64,000 nt of DNA from Lucifuga dentata (taxonomy: Eukaryota > Chordata > Actinopteri > Ophidiiformes > Bythitidae): positions 620,001-684,000 of the forward strand of contig VXCM01000496.1 in assembly GCA_014773175.1 (NCBI GenBank). The letters run 5' to 3'. A program made the position numbers and the translations under genes. How positions within the stretch are numbered: position 1 is the stretch's first letter; each line of letters opens with the position of its first letter. The notes under the pieces were generated by a model. That model saw only the letters and a program-made list of their open reading frames with translations, did not search any database and was not told the DNA's origin. This document shows, one piece after another, positions 44,266-56,458 of the stretch.

Positions 44266-45805
44266 AATGAGTCTTTATTGGACACATATACCTACACATG
44301 ACAATAATGAGATGTTGTGGGTAATCTAATGATTTCTGATTCAGCATCACCATAGGTAACAGTAGAAGATATACAGTATAAACCTTCAGCAAGTTCAAGG
44401 AAGAGTTTGCTCAAGTTCATAAAAGGTTTGCCACAGTATCATGTATAGGTTTACACTGTGTTTTCTATTACAAATATGAAGCACAGTTAACATGATCTCT
44501 ATAGTAGTTTGCAAGATTGTATTGATTCAAAAAGGAACTGACATAATATACACATACATATATATACCTCTGTGCTGTGCAATGTAGAGGATATGTGCTC
44601 TGGATAAACAACAGAAAACTGTAGCAGCATTTACATTTTGTATGTCTGAGATTTTGTGTCGTGTGCCCCCCTCCCATTCCCTGTCAGAGACACAGAGGCC
44701 TGGTAGGGGGTGGGTTTCCCGCTAGTGGAAGCCATAGTCACACACTCCAAACATTTGTTCACACTGTGTCTTTGTCAGGCGTGCTCAATGTGACATACAC
44801 AGAGAGCTTAAAGTATTAGTACAATCAGGCTTTGGCTCATTAGAAATACATGTGTAGTTACAGAAAGAAGAGGTACTTGAGAAAAGATTTTAAAATTTAA
44901 CAGTTCAGTTTGAAGACAGTATGTATTTCTGTTGAGCTGCTGTGGCTTTGCTTCTTTGTGGTTGAGTGCTTGACATAATATTTGTATATCTTTACATATA
45001 GATTGTTTTAAAACATCAAATTAATCATTTAACTAATCAAAAGCCACTCCTTGCCTACAACATGGCATTGAAAGTAGGACTGTTTGTACCTACAAACAGG
45101 ACTGTCATTTTTAATGTCCTTTACACTCCTAAAAGAAATGTAGTCAATGATTAGATAGTGAAGAATGCTGGAGCTTGTATTTATATTGCTGAAGCTTGTA
45201 TTTCATTTTTAGTAGTTAGAGACATCACTCTGGAGTCTGACAAGCATTTTGTTTGCAAAATTGAGGAATCCACTGTTAAGTTAAATAAAAAATATATGAA
45301 ATAAATGCTAATGCAACAGACTCTGCAATCAGCATATGCAAAGTTTAAGCTGGTCATTAAGGGAGTGCTGCTGCTGCTGCTGGTGGTGCCAGTCAAACAC
45401 TGCTGAGTTTAATCCTTTATTCATCCTGATGTTGGGAGGATAAATACATTCGTGAATTATAATTAAGTGACAAAAAGACTACAACATGAAACAAATGGGA
45501 ATATTAAAATAAAATTAATTCTAAACCTCAGAGACAAATTCTTGTTCCTAGTTTTGCATATTTCTGCAGTTTTTTTTTTTTTTTTTTTTTTTTTAATTCT
45601 TTTAAAATCTGACTTCTGACTGGCAGAAGTGTTATGTAATCCCCAACTGATTCAGAACAGAACAGATTCAGAATGGTTCTTTTCTGGAGCACAAGGTCTC
45701 AACTTGTTATTGGCAAGTGAACTTATTTGAGAGGTTAGAACATTTATTTGAAAAATTCAACTGTTTCAGTAAATGCGCAGTTTATTCTTAGGGAATTTGA
45801 AATCG
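44266..45805. other. Intergenic with poly-T
   Basis: A short CTG/CTGCTGG run at 45367-45386 and a poly-T at 45571-45594. No gene was recognised. Confidence 0.6.
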
Positions 45806-46191
45806 TTTAGTTATCCAGATGTGGAGTTTGCATGTTCTCCTCGTGTCTGCATGGGTTCCCTCTGGGTGCTCCAGCTTCCTCCCACCTCCAAAGACATGCA
45901 GGTCAGGTNTCTGCATGGGTTCCCTCTGGGTGCTCCAGCTTCCTCCCACCTCCAAAGACATGCAGGTCAGGTGAATTGAAAACTCTAAATTGCCCATAGG
46001 TGTGAGTGAGGGTGTGAATGAGTTTGTTTGTCCCTACGTGCCAGCCCTGTGACAGACTGGCGATCTGTCCAGGGTGTACCCTGCCTCTCACCCTATGACT
46101 GCTGGGATAGGATAGGCTCCAGCCCTCCCGTGACCCTCAACAGGACAAACAGGTACAGAAAATGGATGGATGGATGGATGGATGGATGGAT
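45806..46191 (+). repeat. Teleost dispersed repeat with (GGAT)n tail
   Basis: Words in order: GGAGTTTGCATGTTCTCCTC, GGGTTCCCTCTGGGTGCTCC, CAAAGACATGCAGGTCAGGT, AACTCTAAATTGCCCATAGG, TGTGACAGACTGGCGA, CTGTCCAGGGTGTACCCTGC, then TGGGATAGGATAGGCTCCAG. It ends in a GGAT tetranucleotide run (46161-46191). This is a very common fish repeat, probably the 3' tail of a non-LTR element. An internal 63-bp exact duplication around N45909 is probably an assembly error. Confidence 0.85.
45846..45972 (+). repeat. Two identical 63-bp copies separated by a single N (probable assembly artefact)
   Basis: 45846-45908 and 45910-45972 are identical (both start TCTGCATGGGTTCCCTCTGG), with N at 45909. In the normal repeat family this word order occurs once, so the second copy is not expected. 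Confidence 0.9.
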
Positions 46192-47552
46192 AGTTATTCA
46201 GACTGCTTTTGTGAAGCAGTTGGTGACATGACTGTGATGTAGCTAATCAGGTAGTAGAGCAAGGGGAGATGGGAAATATGCAATGCTGTGGTACTCAAGG
46301 ACCAGGACTAAGAACCAGTGATGCAGACCAGAGCCTATAGGAAATATAATGAGTCATACAACAGAAAGTTCTGACATAAATGACACAAGCAAGGCACAAG
46401 GCAGCATAATATATATACGTTCCCATACCAAATTAAATTGTTTAGTAACTGTCTTAGTTTAACAACCACAGAATTTTGATGTTAAGTAGCGTTTCTTAAA
46501 GTCATTGTCGTTTTTCTAGCTTTAGCCAGTTCTACTTCTACCCTACCTAAACATAATGTTCTGTTCCCTGAATGTCCCTCAAGTTGTAAAAACCTGCATT
46601 ACAGGGACACCAGTAGTTCTTGGCCCTTGAACAACAGCTTTTGTCAGGGTCCTGAGACAGTAAATATATATAAATTCCTGGCACGGTTTGGGGCAGCTGC
46701 CCAGTTCTGGGCCCCCTGAATCATGCCCTCCCCCCATTTGGCACCCCTGATTGTTTTCACACTCACTATTTAAATTCCTTCACGCACACATTGACTCAAA
46801 TTGCTAATTTGAGCTTCCTCCACTACAGCTTCCACCTGCTTTGGTTCTGCTTGGTTTGTACTCACCCTGGAGGGTCTTCATTGCTAAGTTGATTCCTACT
46901 GTTTTTTTGTTTTTTTTTTGAGGGGGGGTTGTTTGCACCTAATGAAATATTAAAACAATTAGATGTCTGCATCTGTCTATGAACAACTTTTTGATTTAAT
47001 TCTGTAAATTTCTTACTTTTTTCAAAGCGGATCTTATCTTTCAAAGAGGAAAAACATGCCTTGATAATTCTATGTGAAAGACAGGGTCGAGGCAGCACAG
47101 GGATGCAGTAATTTCAGCCAAAATCAGATAAGGAAAATGTGAGAAGGCAGAGAAGTATATAATTGAAAATAGAAAGGAGAATCAAGAGAAAGAGCAGATT
47201 TGAAGTGAAGTCAGATTGAGTGAAAAAGAAACACTGATAGACAACATGAGAAACAAAGAGGATGAGAGTGCGACAGAAATAGAGGGAGGACTGAAGGAGT
47301 AAGATGATGTTCTCGCAGGCTGTCACGCAGCCAAGCAGGGCTGTTCAGTCACAGGTCTGATTTAGGGCTGTGATAGAGCGCTCAGGGATAATAAGCAGTA
47401 TAATTTGCTGGAAGGTGTGACTAGACTGGATAAGTAGGGCAGGTCTTGTCCTCTCCTCCTTATTCTTTTCCTTATTTCAAAGTCAATTCAGTTCAGTTCA
47501 ATTCTATTGCATTCACATCTGTAACTTCATTTAGTTTTTAATGAGCATCTAG
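46192..47552. other. Intergenic, nothing recognised
   Basis: Contains a T-rich run with a G block at 46901-46929. No gene was recognised. Confidence 0.6.
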
Positions 47553-47759
47553 TTAGGATGACCAGACATCCCGTTTTTCCCGGGACAGTCCCACAATTTT
47601 GGTCCTTTTTATAATGTCCCTACTTATTCTGAAAAAAATCTCGATTTGTCCCGTATTTCAGGGATTTACGCTTTTTTCTAAAGAAAGAGAAAAAGAATTA
47701 TTTTCCCTTTTTATCAGTTATGATGAGTCAAAGTGAGCTGCATGCACCCAATCCACCAA

Positions 47760-47794
<35 letters not shown>

Positions 47795-48153
47795 GCAACA
47801 TCCCAAATATCCAATCTATCAGTATCCCCGTGCTGGTGTCCACTGACCCGTTTACCTCTTACATGTGAAAAGCGTGGACACATTCTACTTTTAGCTCTCT
47901 AGCTTGCCAGAATTATGACTATACAAGCTTGCAGCTTCAATGAAGAGCTTCAAAAGGAATTTAAATTCATAAAAACAGATGGCTTGTTTGCTTCTGATGC
48001 CAGCAAGGTATTTTGTTGAACTTGTGGAGCACTTTTCCATTACCATGGAGGTCGCAAGATGTAACGCAGCACATCAACACCAAAAAATACAAGGAAGCAG
48101 AGAAAAGCAAGTGTGGTATTCCAAGTGTTTCTGGATTCTTTGTGAGAAAAAAA
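47553..48153 (+). pseudogene. hAT-type transposase remnant (N-terminal zinc-finger part), broken
   Basis: The left part (47553-47680) carries GACCAGACATCCCGTTTTTC and CCCGGGACAGTCCC, wording I associate with vertebrate hAT element ends. From ATG 47915 a frame reads MTIQACSFNEELQKEFKFIK, then ...SKVFC-stop-TCGALF, then HGGR, which resembles the CxxC...HGGR...H zinc finger at the start of many hAT transposase-like proteins. The stop sits between the two Cys. After HGGR the frame shifts and continues as SQDVTQHINTKKYKEAEK, the usual H-containing helix. It is interrupted by a (CA)n at 47759-47793, and nothing of the catalytic core follows. Confidence 0.65.
47759..47793 (+). repeat. (CA)n microsatellite
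   Basis: About 17 CA units within the hAT remnant. Confidence 0.95.
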
Positions 48154-48292
48154 AAATTAGAATCTGATCTTATTTCTGGCCCTATTTTAATTTCCCAAAT
48201 CTCTAGTTTCAGTTTGATTCAGTTTAGGTTACAATACATACATTACAAATTGAATTGTAATAAAATAGAATTATCAATGAGAAAAAAAAAAG

Positions 48293-48298
<6 letters not shown>

Positions 48299-48334
<36 letters not shown>
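48299..48334 (+). repeat. (CT)n microsatellite
   Basis: About 18 CT units, followed by a C-rich tail. Confidence 0.95.
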
Positions 48335-48336
<2 letters not shown>

Positions 48337-49276
48337 CCTCCCTCTCCACGACATTTCATTAACACAGCAGTTTTGTCTTTATACAAACTCACATAAATCT
48401 GTTTGGAGGATTAGGAGGAGTGGAATAACAATGTCTTATATCTCTCAGAGTCTATATTGTTTTCCATTGCTTTAATGGCTGCCACATACGTATTGTTACA
48501 TCCTGCTAGGTAAAAATATTTAAACGTTGATGAATGTGCAGATAATTATTACTGCAATATTTCTTCAGCAGAAATGTTTCCTATATGACATTCCAACTAT
48601 GATCAAGACAAAATCCAGGTTTTCTCCCCAGTCTGTTGTATTTATGTAAGATAGCCTATTTATAGTGAAAATCCTTAGCTTTTGTCCACAGTTTCATGCC
48701 ATCTTTGGATATCAGCACAGTGAACATTGACTGTGCACTCATTTGATCTTTGGTCTTGAACGAAAGATTAAACTCAAACACTGTTTTATCTCCTAGCGAC
48801 AGACTTATGAAGATAATTGACTCCACATTTAGCACCCCCATATCAACATCCTGCACCCTTTGAATCATGCACACATCCTAAAGTCATTCTTTGAGTTATT
48901 CTTATAATCTCTCTCCTCTTGCGATAAACGTCCCTCAGTGTGGCCTGACTGACTACCAGCACTTGCCACTGTAATTGCTGCTCGTTCAAGGATGGGACAC
49001 AGCAATAAACTTGTCAGCACATATTACAATGTCAGACAGATGAGGAAGAAAGAGCATTCTGCCTTTCTTCCCTCATTCTGTCCTCTTATCTTAATGGCAG
49101 CCATCTCCTGTATGGCATTTCCCCAGACAGGCATGTCATTTCACCTTACCAGGGCTACACAAAAGCAGGGGTGACATTGTGTCCATCATGGCAGCTTTAT
49201 GTAAAACAAAAATCTAAAGTTCTTTCTGACATGTATCATAATAGAGACAGAGATATTTTTAACATGCAGTATTGAA
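48335..49276. other. Intergenic, nothing recognised
   Basis: No gene or repeat recognised. Confidence 0.6.
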
Positions 49277-49407
49277 ATTTTATTAAAGATTGAGTCTGCT
49301 GATTTTACACATCAAGTTCAGTTTATTGGTAATGGTAATTTATTGGCAATTTTATTAAAGAGTGAGTCTGCTGATTTTACACATCAAGTTTAGTTTATTC
49401 GTAATGG
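49277..49407 (+). repeat. Tandem duplication, 59-bp copies at 72-bp period
   Basis: 49277-49335 and 49349-49407 both read ATTTTATTAAAG, then TGAGTCTGCTGATTTTACAC and so on, differing at three positions. The differences show it is a real, older duplication, unlike the exact N-separated copies. Confidence 0.85.
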
Positions 49408-51922
49408 GGAACATTCAGCATAAGAAAACATCTGTATAAAGGCTGTACAAACTGTGGCTGTACAAAGTCAGGGAAACTGAACTCTATGACATCACAAAGG
49501 TTACTCCTGTTAGACAACAAGTGTTCATCCTAGACACAGTTTTAAAAACTAAAGCCACTCTGAGACATTTTTAATGAATTCAACTTCTAAAAGTGTCTTT
49601 AGTTTTCAATTTTGTAGTCTTTAGTACTCACAGGAAGTAACCCTTGTGATATTAAAGAGCAGGGGTTCCCAAATTTTATCATGTCATGGACCACTAAATT
49701 GTTGCATTGTCCAGCATGGCCCTTCCCCTGTGGAAGTCTGTGCATCTGTGGAAGTCAGGTAGTTCTGGAAACAGTTGCGGATCTGGTTGGTGTTTGGGAA
49801 AAGGGCATTGAAGGAGCAGTCCTGTAGTTTTTAATCTTATCCTCGATAGTCTCAGCCATCTTTATCACTATCTATCTATTCCTGACTTGGGGTCACTTTC
49901 CCCATTTAAACATGATGTTAGTGTTAATATTTGAGGAGTCATTAATTTTAAATCTATTCACCATAAACATGAACAGTACCACTAACTCAAAAATACTGCG
50001 GGTCCAGTAATTAATACCCGTAATACAGTTACCCCACAACATGCTCTTGTTACATTATCATTATTTTTATCCTTGTTTTTATTTTTTATTTTGTTTTATT
50101 TCATCATATACATATTTTTTTTTATACTTAAGAAGCACAGTCAGGGGAACCTACCAGAAAAAGCATTTCACTGTTATTATACTTGTATGGCTGCATGTGA
50201 CAAATAAAACTTTGAAACTTGAAAGAAACTATTATGTTGTCTGAATTAGTAACAAAAGTGAGAGTGGTGACAGAGTGAGATGTCTCTGTCCTGGTGGACA
50301 TCACATTTACCTCTATCTCTATCTATCTGGCCCTGTTTTCTCTGGAGCAGCATGTAATTGTCCACAGAGGCTTATGCTCTCCTGTTTTATAGATGGATTA
50401 CTCTGCCTTGAGTTAACAAAGCACCTGGCCTCTGAGAATTCATTAAGGAGCACCTCAACCATACAGCCGGGCTGTACGAAAGGCAGAGAGGGACGAATCA
50501 ATTTGGAGGCACGCAGGCGCAGGAGCTGTTATCTGCCTGTGTGAAGTGAAGGCTACCCGGCTATCCGTATATTCTGTCAGGGCTGAACGGGGTGGAAGGA
50601 GGTGATTGGGCAGATTGGAAGGTGAGCAGACGATGTCTACTTTGGCGATGGAACAACTGCACATCAGCTTGGGGGGGAATGCAGTCACCCGTGTCTGTCC
50701 TACACTAAAATGCTGAAATTGAGCTTGCTGTGTGGGTGATGAATGGTGATGGAGCAGCACACACACAGACATTTATATATATTTGTGTCTGTTGTGTGCA
50801 ATCACCATACATTACCAAGCCTAGGTTTTTATTTTTTTCCCCATTTTATTGGAGATGGGCCAACTTGAAGGCCTAAAGAGAAGAGTGAAACAGAAAATAA
50901 ACAGCCTGCAAACAATGTACAACATTATAAAAAAAAAGAAAAGAAAAAAAAACAATGTTGAAAGGCCAGAAAATGTTAAAGATTCAGTCTCTGACATCAT
51001 TTCTAAAAATTGTCAGAGAAAATTCAGTCTTCAGTGTCAATGATTTTGCTAATAGCAACTCCTTAAGCTACTCAAGTGAAGAGCTACTAATCAGGACTAT
51101 CTGCTGTGTCTATTATTGAACGCAGAAGGTATCAATCAGTGTTCTAAACTTTTCCTAACTTTTTTCCTAACATTTTTTTTTAAATGAAACTGTCATGTGA
51201 ACCTCCTCCAAATAAGTTTTACTCTTAAGGTTTTTTAAACACTTTATCTCAGTATTTTATCAATCAGAAACAGTTTTCTGGCCGCTGGAATCTGTACTTG
51301 AGCTTTGTAACTGTTTACCTCCCCTAAACCCAATAAAGTCTAAGGTTTCATTAATTTATTCTCATGATGTTTATGCACTGGCTCATAATGAAAAGCAGCT
51401 TGTTAGGGACATTTAATTAATATTTGAGGTGCATTTTTTTTAAACGTGAAAAATGCTAAAGAAAAAAACGGCTAAAAACACCAAAATGCCAGTGTAAAGG
51501 AAAAATTGTTGAATGTGAACTCAGGTTTTAGGGAATTAAAGAGCCATCTAACTGATTGGGCATATGTAGCTACATGGGGAATCCAACTTCAGAAGTTGCA
51601 GTATTCACAAATATCCAGAAATACCCAATATTCTTGGGTTTTGTAGGAACAGTTGTACAGAATGACATTCTTAGCCAAAATTGTGTGAATTTGTTTGGTT
51701 GGTTCTTTAAATAATGCAACATTTAAGACAAACAGTTAACACACCTATAATAATCACAGAAGTTCAGACTGTTCAGACATCAACTCTTAACAACTACTGA
51801 ATAGATACTGAAGTTGATATTGAAGTTTATTTATAAATTTACATAATCTATTACTACTATCCAATAACACAAGAGTACATTATAGTCTACAGTCTTTGCA
51901 TATACACGTGTGCTGATGCGTG
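49408..51922. other. Intergenic with LINE-like 3' tail and possible old hAT end
   Basis: 50137-50226 looks like a LINE 3' terminus. A CAGGGGTTCCCAAA word at 49660 resembles a hAT end, but no matching partner was secured. No gene was recognised. Confidence 0.5.
50137..50226 (+). mobile_element. Fragment of a LINE 3' terminus
   Basis: CAGTCAGGGGAACCTACCAG, then GCATTTCACTGTTATTATAC, TTGTATGGCTGCATGTGACA and AATAAAACTTTGAAACTTGA. The pattern (cap-free 3' UTR end, GTGACAAATAAAACTT, then a short repeated tail) is typical of 3' ends of fish L2-like LINEs. Strongly 5'-truncated. Confidence 0.6.
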
Positions 51923-51930
51923 CCTTAAAG

Positions 51931-52095
51931 CAGGGGTCTCCAATCGGTTTTTATTGATCTAACTTTAATTATTGATCTAAATTTTGCAGACTGGTAGACG
52001 TATCAATATCAGAGGAACACTTGGCCTTATTTCCTCAAAACCAGACATTCCCAGTGCCCGGTGCCAGTCCACAGCCGGGTCACTGGGGACGTCTG
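51931..52095. mobile_element. 165-bp hAT-type MITE with 8-bp target-site duplication
   Basis: It starts CAGGGGTCTCC and ends GGACGTCTG, so it has the hAT CAG...CTG ends. The outer 15 bases of each end (counting from the flanking GCAG) match 11 of 15 as inverted repeats. Both flanks carry the perfect 8-bp duplication CCTTAAAG (51923-51930 and 52096-52103). It has no coding capacity. The inner text (GTGCCCGGTGCCAGTCCACA) resembles known vertebrate CAGGGGTCCCCAA elements. Confidence 0.85.
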
Positions 52096-52103
52096 CCTTA
52101 AAG

Positions 52104-54384
52104 AATGTAAATACATGCACATAAACCCAGAGACCCAATCAGCCCAATGCTGGGTTTTAATTTGGCCTCTGAAATTACCATAATATGACCCCAGTGAGTA
52201 TGTTTATGCTTTCATTCAGATGCAGCGGCTGCACCAGCACCTTGATCCCCTCTGTGCCATCTCTCATTACTGTAAGTCGTCCTGTCGAGGGGAGGTGGAG
52301 GTGTTGAGTTTCCAATCCACGGGCCCATCAAGGAAATGAGTGCTCATGAAAATATCACCCTCAGCCAGATTTTAATTAACACACTCAATCATAACTATTT
52401 TCTATTTTCACTGTTAAATTGAGCTCATACTCCAGCATTTACAAAGTATGTCATCACTCAGTTGATATATCAGGGCTTCCTATAACAAGTTGTCCAGAGC
52501 AATCACTGGACAGTTAAAATGTGTGTGCTCGATGTGACTAATCAAGCAATCAAGTGCCACTCTGCCCAGATAACCCCTGCCCCGCAGTATTGGTCACCTT
52601 AGTGGACAAAGGCAGGACAGATGCATCATTTCAAGGCCATGGGTCTTATTCACTTCTGGCTTATGAAATAGAAGGCCTGGGCTGGGGAGGTTTGGGGTGT
52701 AGATGTTTTCTGTATCTGCAGTATAAAAAAAATACCATCTCTACCTCCTCCTTCTTTATGCTCTGTCTTAGGAATTCAACAAGGCAGGCATGATTGATGA
52801 TGTAGGTGGTTGCAGGAGTGATTGTTATCCTTTTTCAGAGCAGAGCAAAGGGGTGAGTACACTGCCACCAATAGTCATTTAACATCTATTGTTCTGTTTA
52901 TTGTATACAATTAGTCACATACAGTATGAGTTTTAAATAATAAAATAAAGCAACTCCCTTTAACCATTGACCATTAGTTGTACAAACCAGAAAGTTTATT
53001 TCTTCCTGTGGATGTAATCACACTGCAGTGACTGTGCAAGAGAGAATTGGACAATCACCACACTATTTATGCAAACAGGAACACTGACAGTCTATAAAAG
53101 TATTATTTGTCACTCCTGTTCTGCAGGGCAACCTCATTAAATGTTTTTATTCAGCTACGCCAATTATGGCAGATGACCCAGTTATGGGACCTGCTGCTAA
53201 TGAAGCTGAATCTTAATCTGCACTGTCTGTATCACATAGCTTTCAATTTCTCCCTGCTTGTTTCTCTGAACTTCCTGGGTCAGCTTAATGATATGTAGAC
53301 AGGATTACAAAATATATGCATTTTCAGTTTGTAAAAACAAGAAAGTTGTTCCTGTGGTTTGTTTTGAAATGCATTTGAACAAAATGACAAAACTGTTCCT
53401 AGAGTCTAATTTATGATAAGAGAGGGAGGATAGAAGCATATTTGATGTTTACTTGATTTGATTTTCAGTAATTCAAAGTTATTTTCCATGGCCTGTGGCT
53501 TTACAGCACACTTCAGTCTAAGAGAAAACTTATAATGGCTAGCTTTATGTCCTGTGAAATTAAATTCAGCTTATAACCATACGTATCATTTGTCCATTTG
53601 TCTCACTGCCTTTCTTGCTAGCCTGCTTCCTGAAATACTCATATTTCAAAATGCACCTTTAGATTTCTTTATCTGGTGTGTGTGTGTTTTCTTTTATGAT
53701 ATATTCAGTGGTGTGAGAAACAGGAGAGCATTTAATGTTGTAGCCTGGTAGTAGTTTGTTGATTAATGCACAATAAGCTCACATAGGAAGGATGGAGCTG
53801 TAAGATATTTGTTGTATCCTGCTGTGGTGAGACTCATCGTTAGCTTAGGAAGAAAGTAATCAGATGGTTGTCTCTGCAGGCTAACAAACTGCTCCCACCA
53901 GCTATTTCCATCCTTTTTCTCTTTGCTGCTTATGCCTCTGGCCATAGGATGAGCTGCTGCACATCTTTTTCTTCTCCTTCCCTTTAAATTACTTGCTTTG
54001 CCAGGCTATGGCAGGGAAAACTCTGTGCTAGCATGTTTATCATCCCCAGTTACACCTGATACTTGATAGTGTGTAGATCAAACCCTGAAAGGAATCCGTG
54101 TCCTTTATCTAGTCCTTGCTATGGGGCTAAATATCCATCACATATTTTCCTGTGTACCAAATCAGCAGAATACATATGACAATAATTAGAGTTCAATGTT
54201 TATTTCCCACCTGGAGAGACCTGTAATTGTCCTTGTCAATGGCACAGTTTATCCAAAATTAAATGAGCGTAGCTACAGTTTAGACACTGTTTTTTCTACA
54301 ACAGAAACGCTTTTTTTTTTTTTTTTCCAGCTTTTTTGCTCTTTGATTTGCTATGATTTAACATAACTTGACCATGGAGATTAA
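52104..54384. other. Intergenic with two candidate regulatory blocks
   Basis: 52140-52400 and 53100-53300 are repeat-poor with many TAAT/ATTA cores. No gene was recognised. A poly-T lies at 54311-54326. Confidence 0.45.
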
Positions 54385-54558
54385 GTCAAGTAACTCAAGC
54401 CAGATCAAATTTATTTTTATAGCCTACTATCACATACAGTGCCACAAAGGGCTTTAACACCAATGGTTCCCCAACAAACACAAGCTGTGGAGGAAGACAA
54501 GGAAAACCCCTGAGGAAAAATAAAACCCTTAGCATGTAAGGAAAATGGAAGAGGCAAT

Positions 54559-54560
<2 letters not shown>
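54385..54560 (+). repeat. Second copy of the 24143-24270 dispersed repeat
   Basis: TCAAATTTATTTTTATAGCC, then CTATCACATACAG, CAAAGGGCTTTAACA and GGAAGACAAGGAAAACCCC follow the same order as the 24143 copy, with substitutions. Confidence 0.65.

Positions 54561-54601
<41 letters not shown>
54561..54601 (+). repeat. (AAT)n microsatellite
   Basis: About 13 trinucleotide units joining two dispersed repeats. Confidence 0.95.
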
Positions 54602-54780
54602 ATTTTATTTATAGAGTGCTTTTCTAAACACTCAAAGATGCTTTACAGAGAAATAAGATATAAAAGAAAATAAAAACAACAATAGCAATAACAAGGCTAA
54701 AACANTGCTTTACAGAGAAATAAGATATAAAAGAAAATAAAAACAACAATAGCAATAACAAGGCTAAAACATAAAGTTAA
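54602..54780 (+). repeat. Teleost dispersed repeat (CATTTTATTTATAGAGTGCT type) with N-separated duplication
   Basis: CATTTTATTTATAGAGTGCT and AACACTCAAAGATGCTTTAC are a common fish repeat wording. 54639-54704 and 54706-54771 are identical 66-bp copies separated by N54705, which is probably an unmerged overlap. Confidence 0.8.
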
Positions 54781-55352
54781 GACACAATAAAGCGGTCCAC
54801 AGCAAATCAGTCTTTAAATGCAGCTTTAAAAATATGTGTTTAAAGAGAGATTCCCTTTCCTCAAACAGCAGGAGAGGGCAAATCATTCTGATATCTAAGT
54901 ACAGAATCTCTGTCTGTCTGTGGCACCATTATGTCTAGAACCCAGCACTGCATGAAGTTGAAATTCGGCAGGTTCATGGCTCAGGATCCAAGGACGTGCA
55001 GTGTCGTGTGAAGTTGTTTGGATGGGCGGTTCTCAAATTATGCTGTGCCAGTAATAAATAGTTAGTGCTCCAGGTGTGGCAGCAGGATACACTCTGGGCA
55101 CGGCAACATACGTTCCACTCCATGGGCGTTTATGGTAGGCTGCAGCGCACACCATAAAGTGCGGCCTGATTCAAACACACACATTTTCAAAGGGCACTGC
55201 ACTAGTAATTAAAAGTTGAAATCAAGGTTCCTCTTACAACTAGATAGCATAGCAAGATCCTGAACATCACATTGCATGTTGTAACTTTGCTATTCTCCAA
55301 AAGTGATTTTGCTGTCAAAATATCAACATGAAAAACTCAAATCTTAAATTAT

Positions 55353-55354
<2 letters not shown>
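54781..55354. other. Intergenic, nothing certain
   Basis: May contain the continuation of the preceding repeat to about 54900. No gene. Confidence 0.5.
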
Positions 55355-55404
<50 letters not shown>

Positions 55405-55425
55405 CCTCCCCCTCTCTCTCTCTCA
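55355..55425 (+). repeat. (CT)n with C-rich interruption
   Basis: About 23 CT units, a CCCCCTCCCCC block, then more CT. Confidence 0.95.
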
Positions 55426-56421
55426 GCTCTGAGTTTTGATCTAACCCATAATTCCTAAGACAACGTCTTGTTAATGAGAATAAAAACGATGTCTGTAGTG
55501 CTAACAATGGTGATACCTTACTGTTCTTACATCCAGTCTTTGAAGTTGACCAGATGAGATGAATAATGCATAGTCTACAAAGACACTATTACCTTTGGCA
55601 GACTTTGCCTCTGACTTCTTCCCAGAGGACAAGTGGAAGAAGTTTTACTCTTTCTTTTGTAAGTGCAGCAGTGTTAGGCAAACACAATTATTCTTGGAAA
55701 CTCTTTTGCACAACCTTCTTTACTGAGGATCAAAGTTTTTCTTTTTTAATTTGAACAGTTTTAACCCGGCTCTCTTTGGGCCTGAGCTAATCCTCAGATG
55801 CAACTCTGGGAACTTCTCTGATTACTCAGTGCTCACAGGATACTTGTCAAAAACAATCCTGGGAGCAAAGAATTAAATGCTGCCTAAAAGAATGTAGTGA
55901 TCAAACATATCGTAATACTCCAGAGTCTTAGCTAAACAGAGTATACGAGAGCTGAGTATTTCAGACCTAAACTTTATTATGCTGTTCTTTATCTTTAGCT
56001 TCATAGATAAAAATGTGATAAATGCAAAAAAACAAAAAACAACATAACCCACCCTCTGTCAAATATTATAGCTTTGCTTGACATAGTGATCTCGAACTGT
56101 CATGTCATGAAATATCAATCTGTATTAAAGATACAAAACGTGATTGAAAATTTGTTAATTTCTATCCAGTTCTTGTGGTTTGGCCAGCAACTTGGACAGC
56201 AACTCCACATCACCCCTCTTGCATGGTTTCTACAAACCTCTTTACACCTCTCTGACATTATTAATAGGCTGGAGTTTGTTTACTCAGCTCATCTAAAAAG
56301 CCCAATTAACAAGCTTGTATCTGTGATGTTGAAATTTGCTGTCCTTCATGGCTAATTCTGCTGCCTTTGATAGCAAATACCATTAGCACTGTCATTATGG
56401 CATCTCTTAGTGGGAAGTGTG

Positions 56422-56422
<1 letters not shown>
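55426..56422. other. Intergenic, nothing recognised
   Basis: No gene or nameable repeat. Confidence 0.6.

Positions 56423-56457
<35 letters not shown>
56423..56457 (+). repeat. (GT)n microsatellite
   Basis: About 17 GT units. Confidence 0.95.

Positions 56458-56458
<1 letters not shown>

Noticed and set aside
49660..49810. Second hAT MITE starting CAGGGGTTCCCAAA
   Set aside because: A possible partner end (GTTTGGGAAAAGGGCATTG) matches poorly, and the 8-bp flanks agree at only about six positions.
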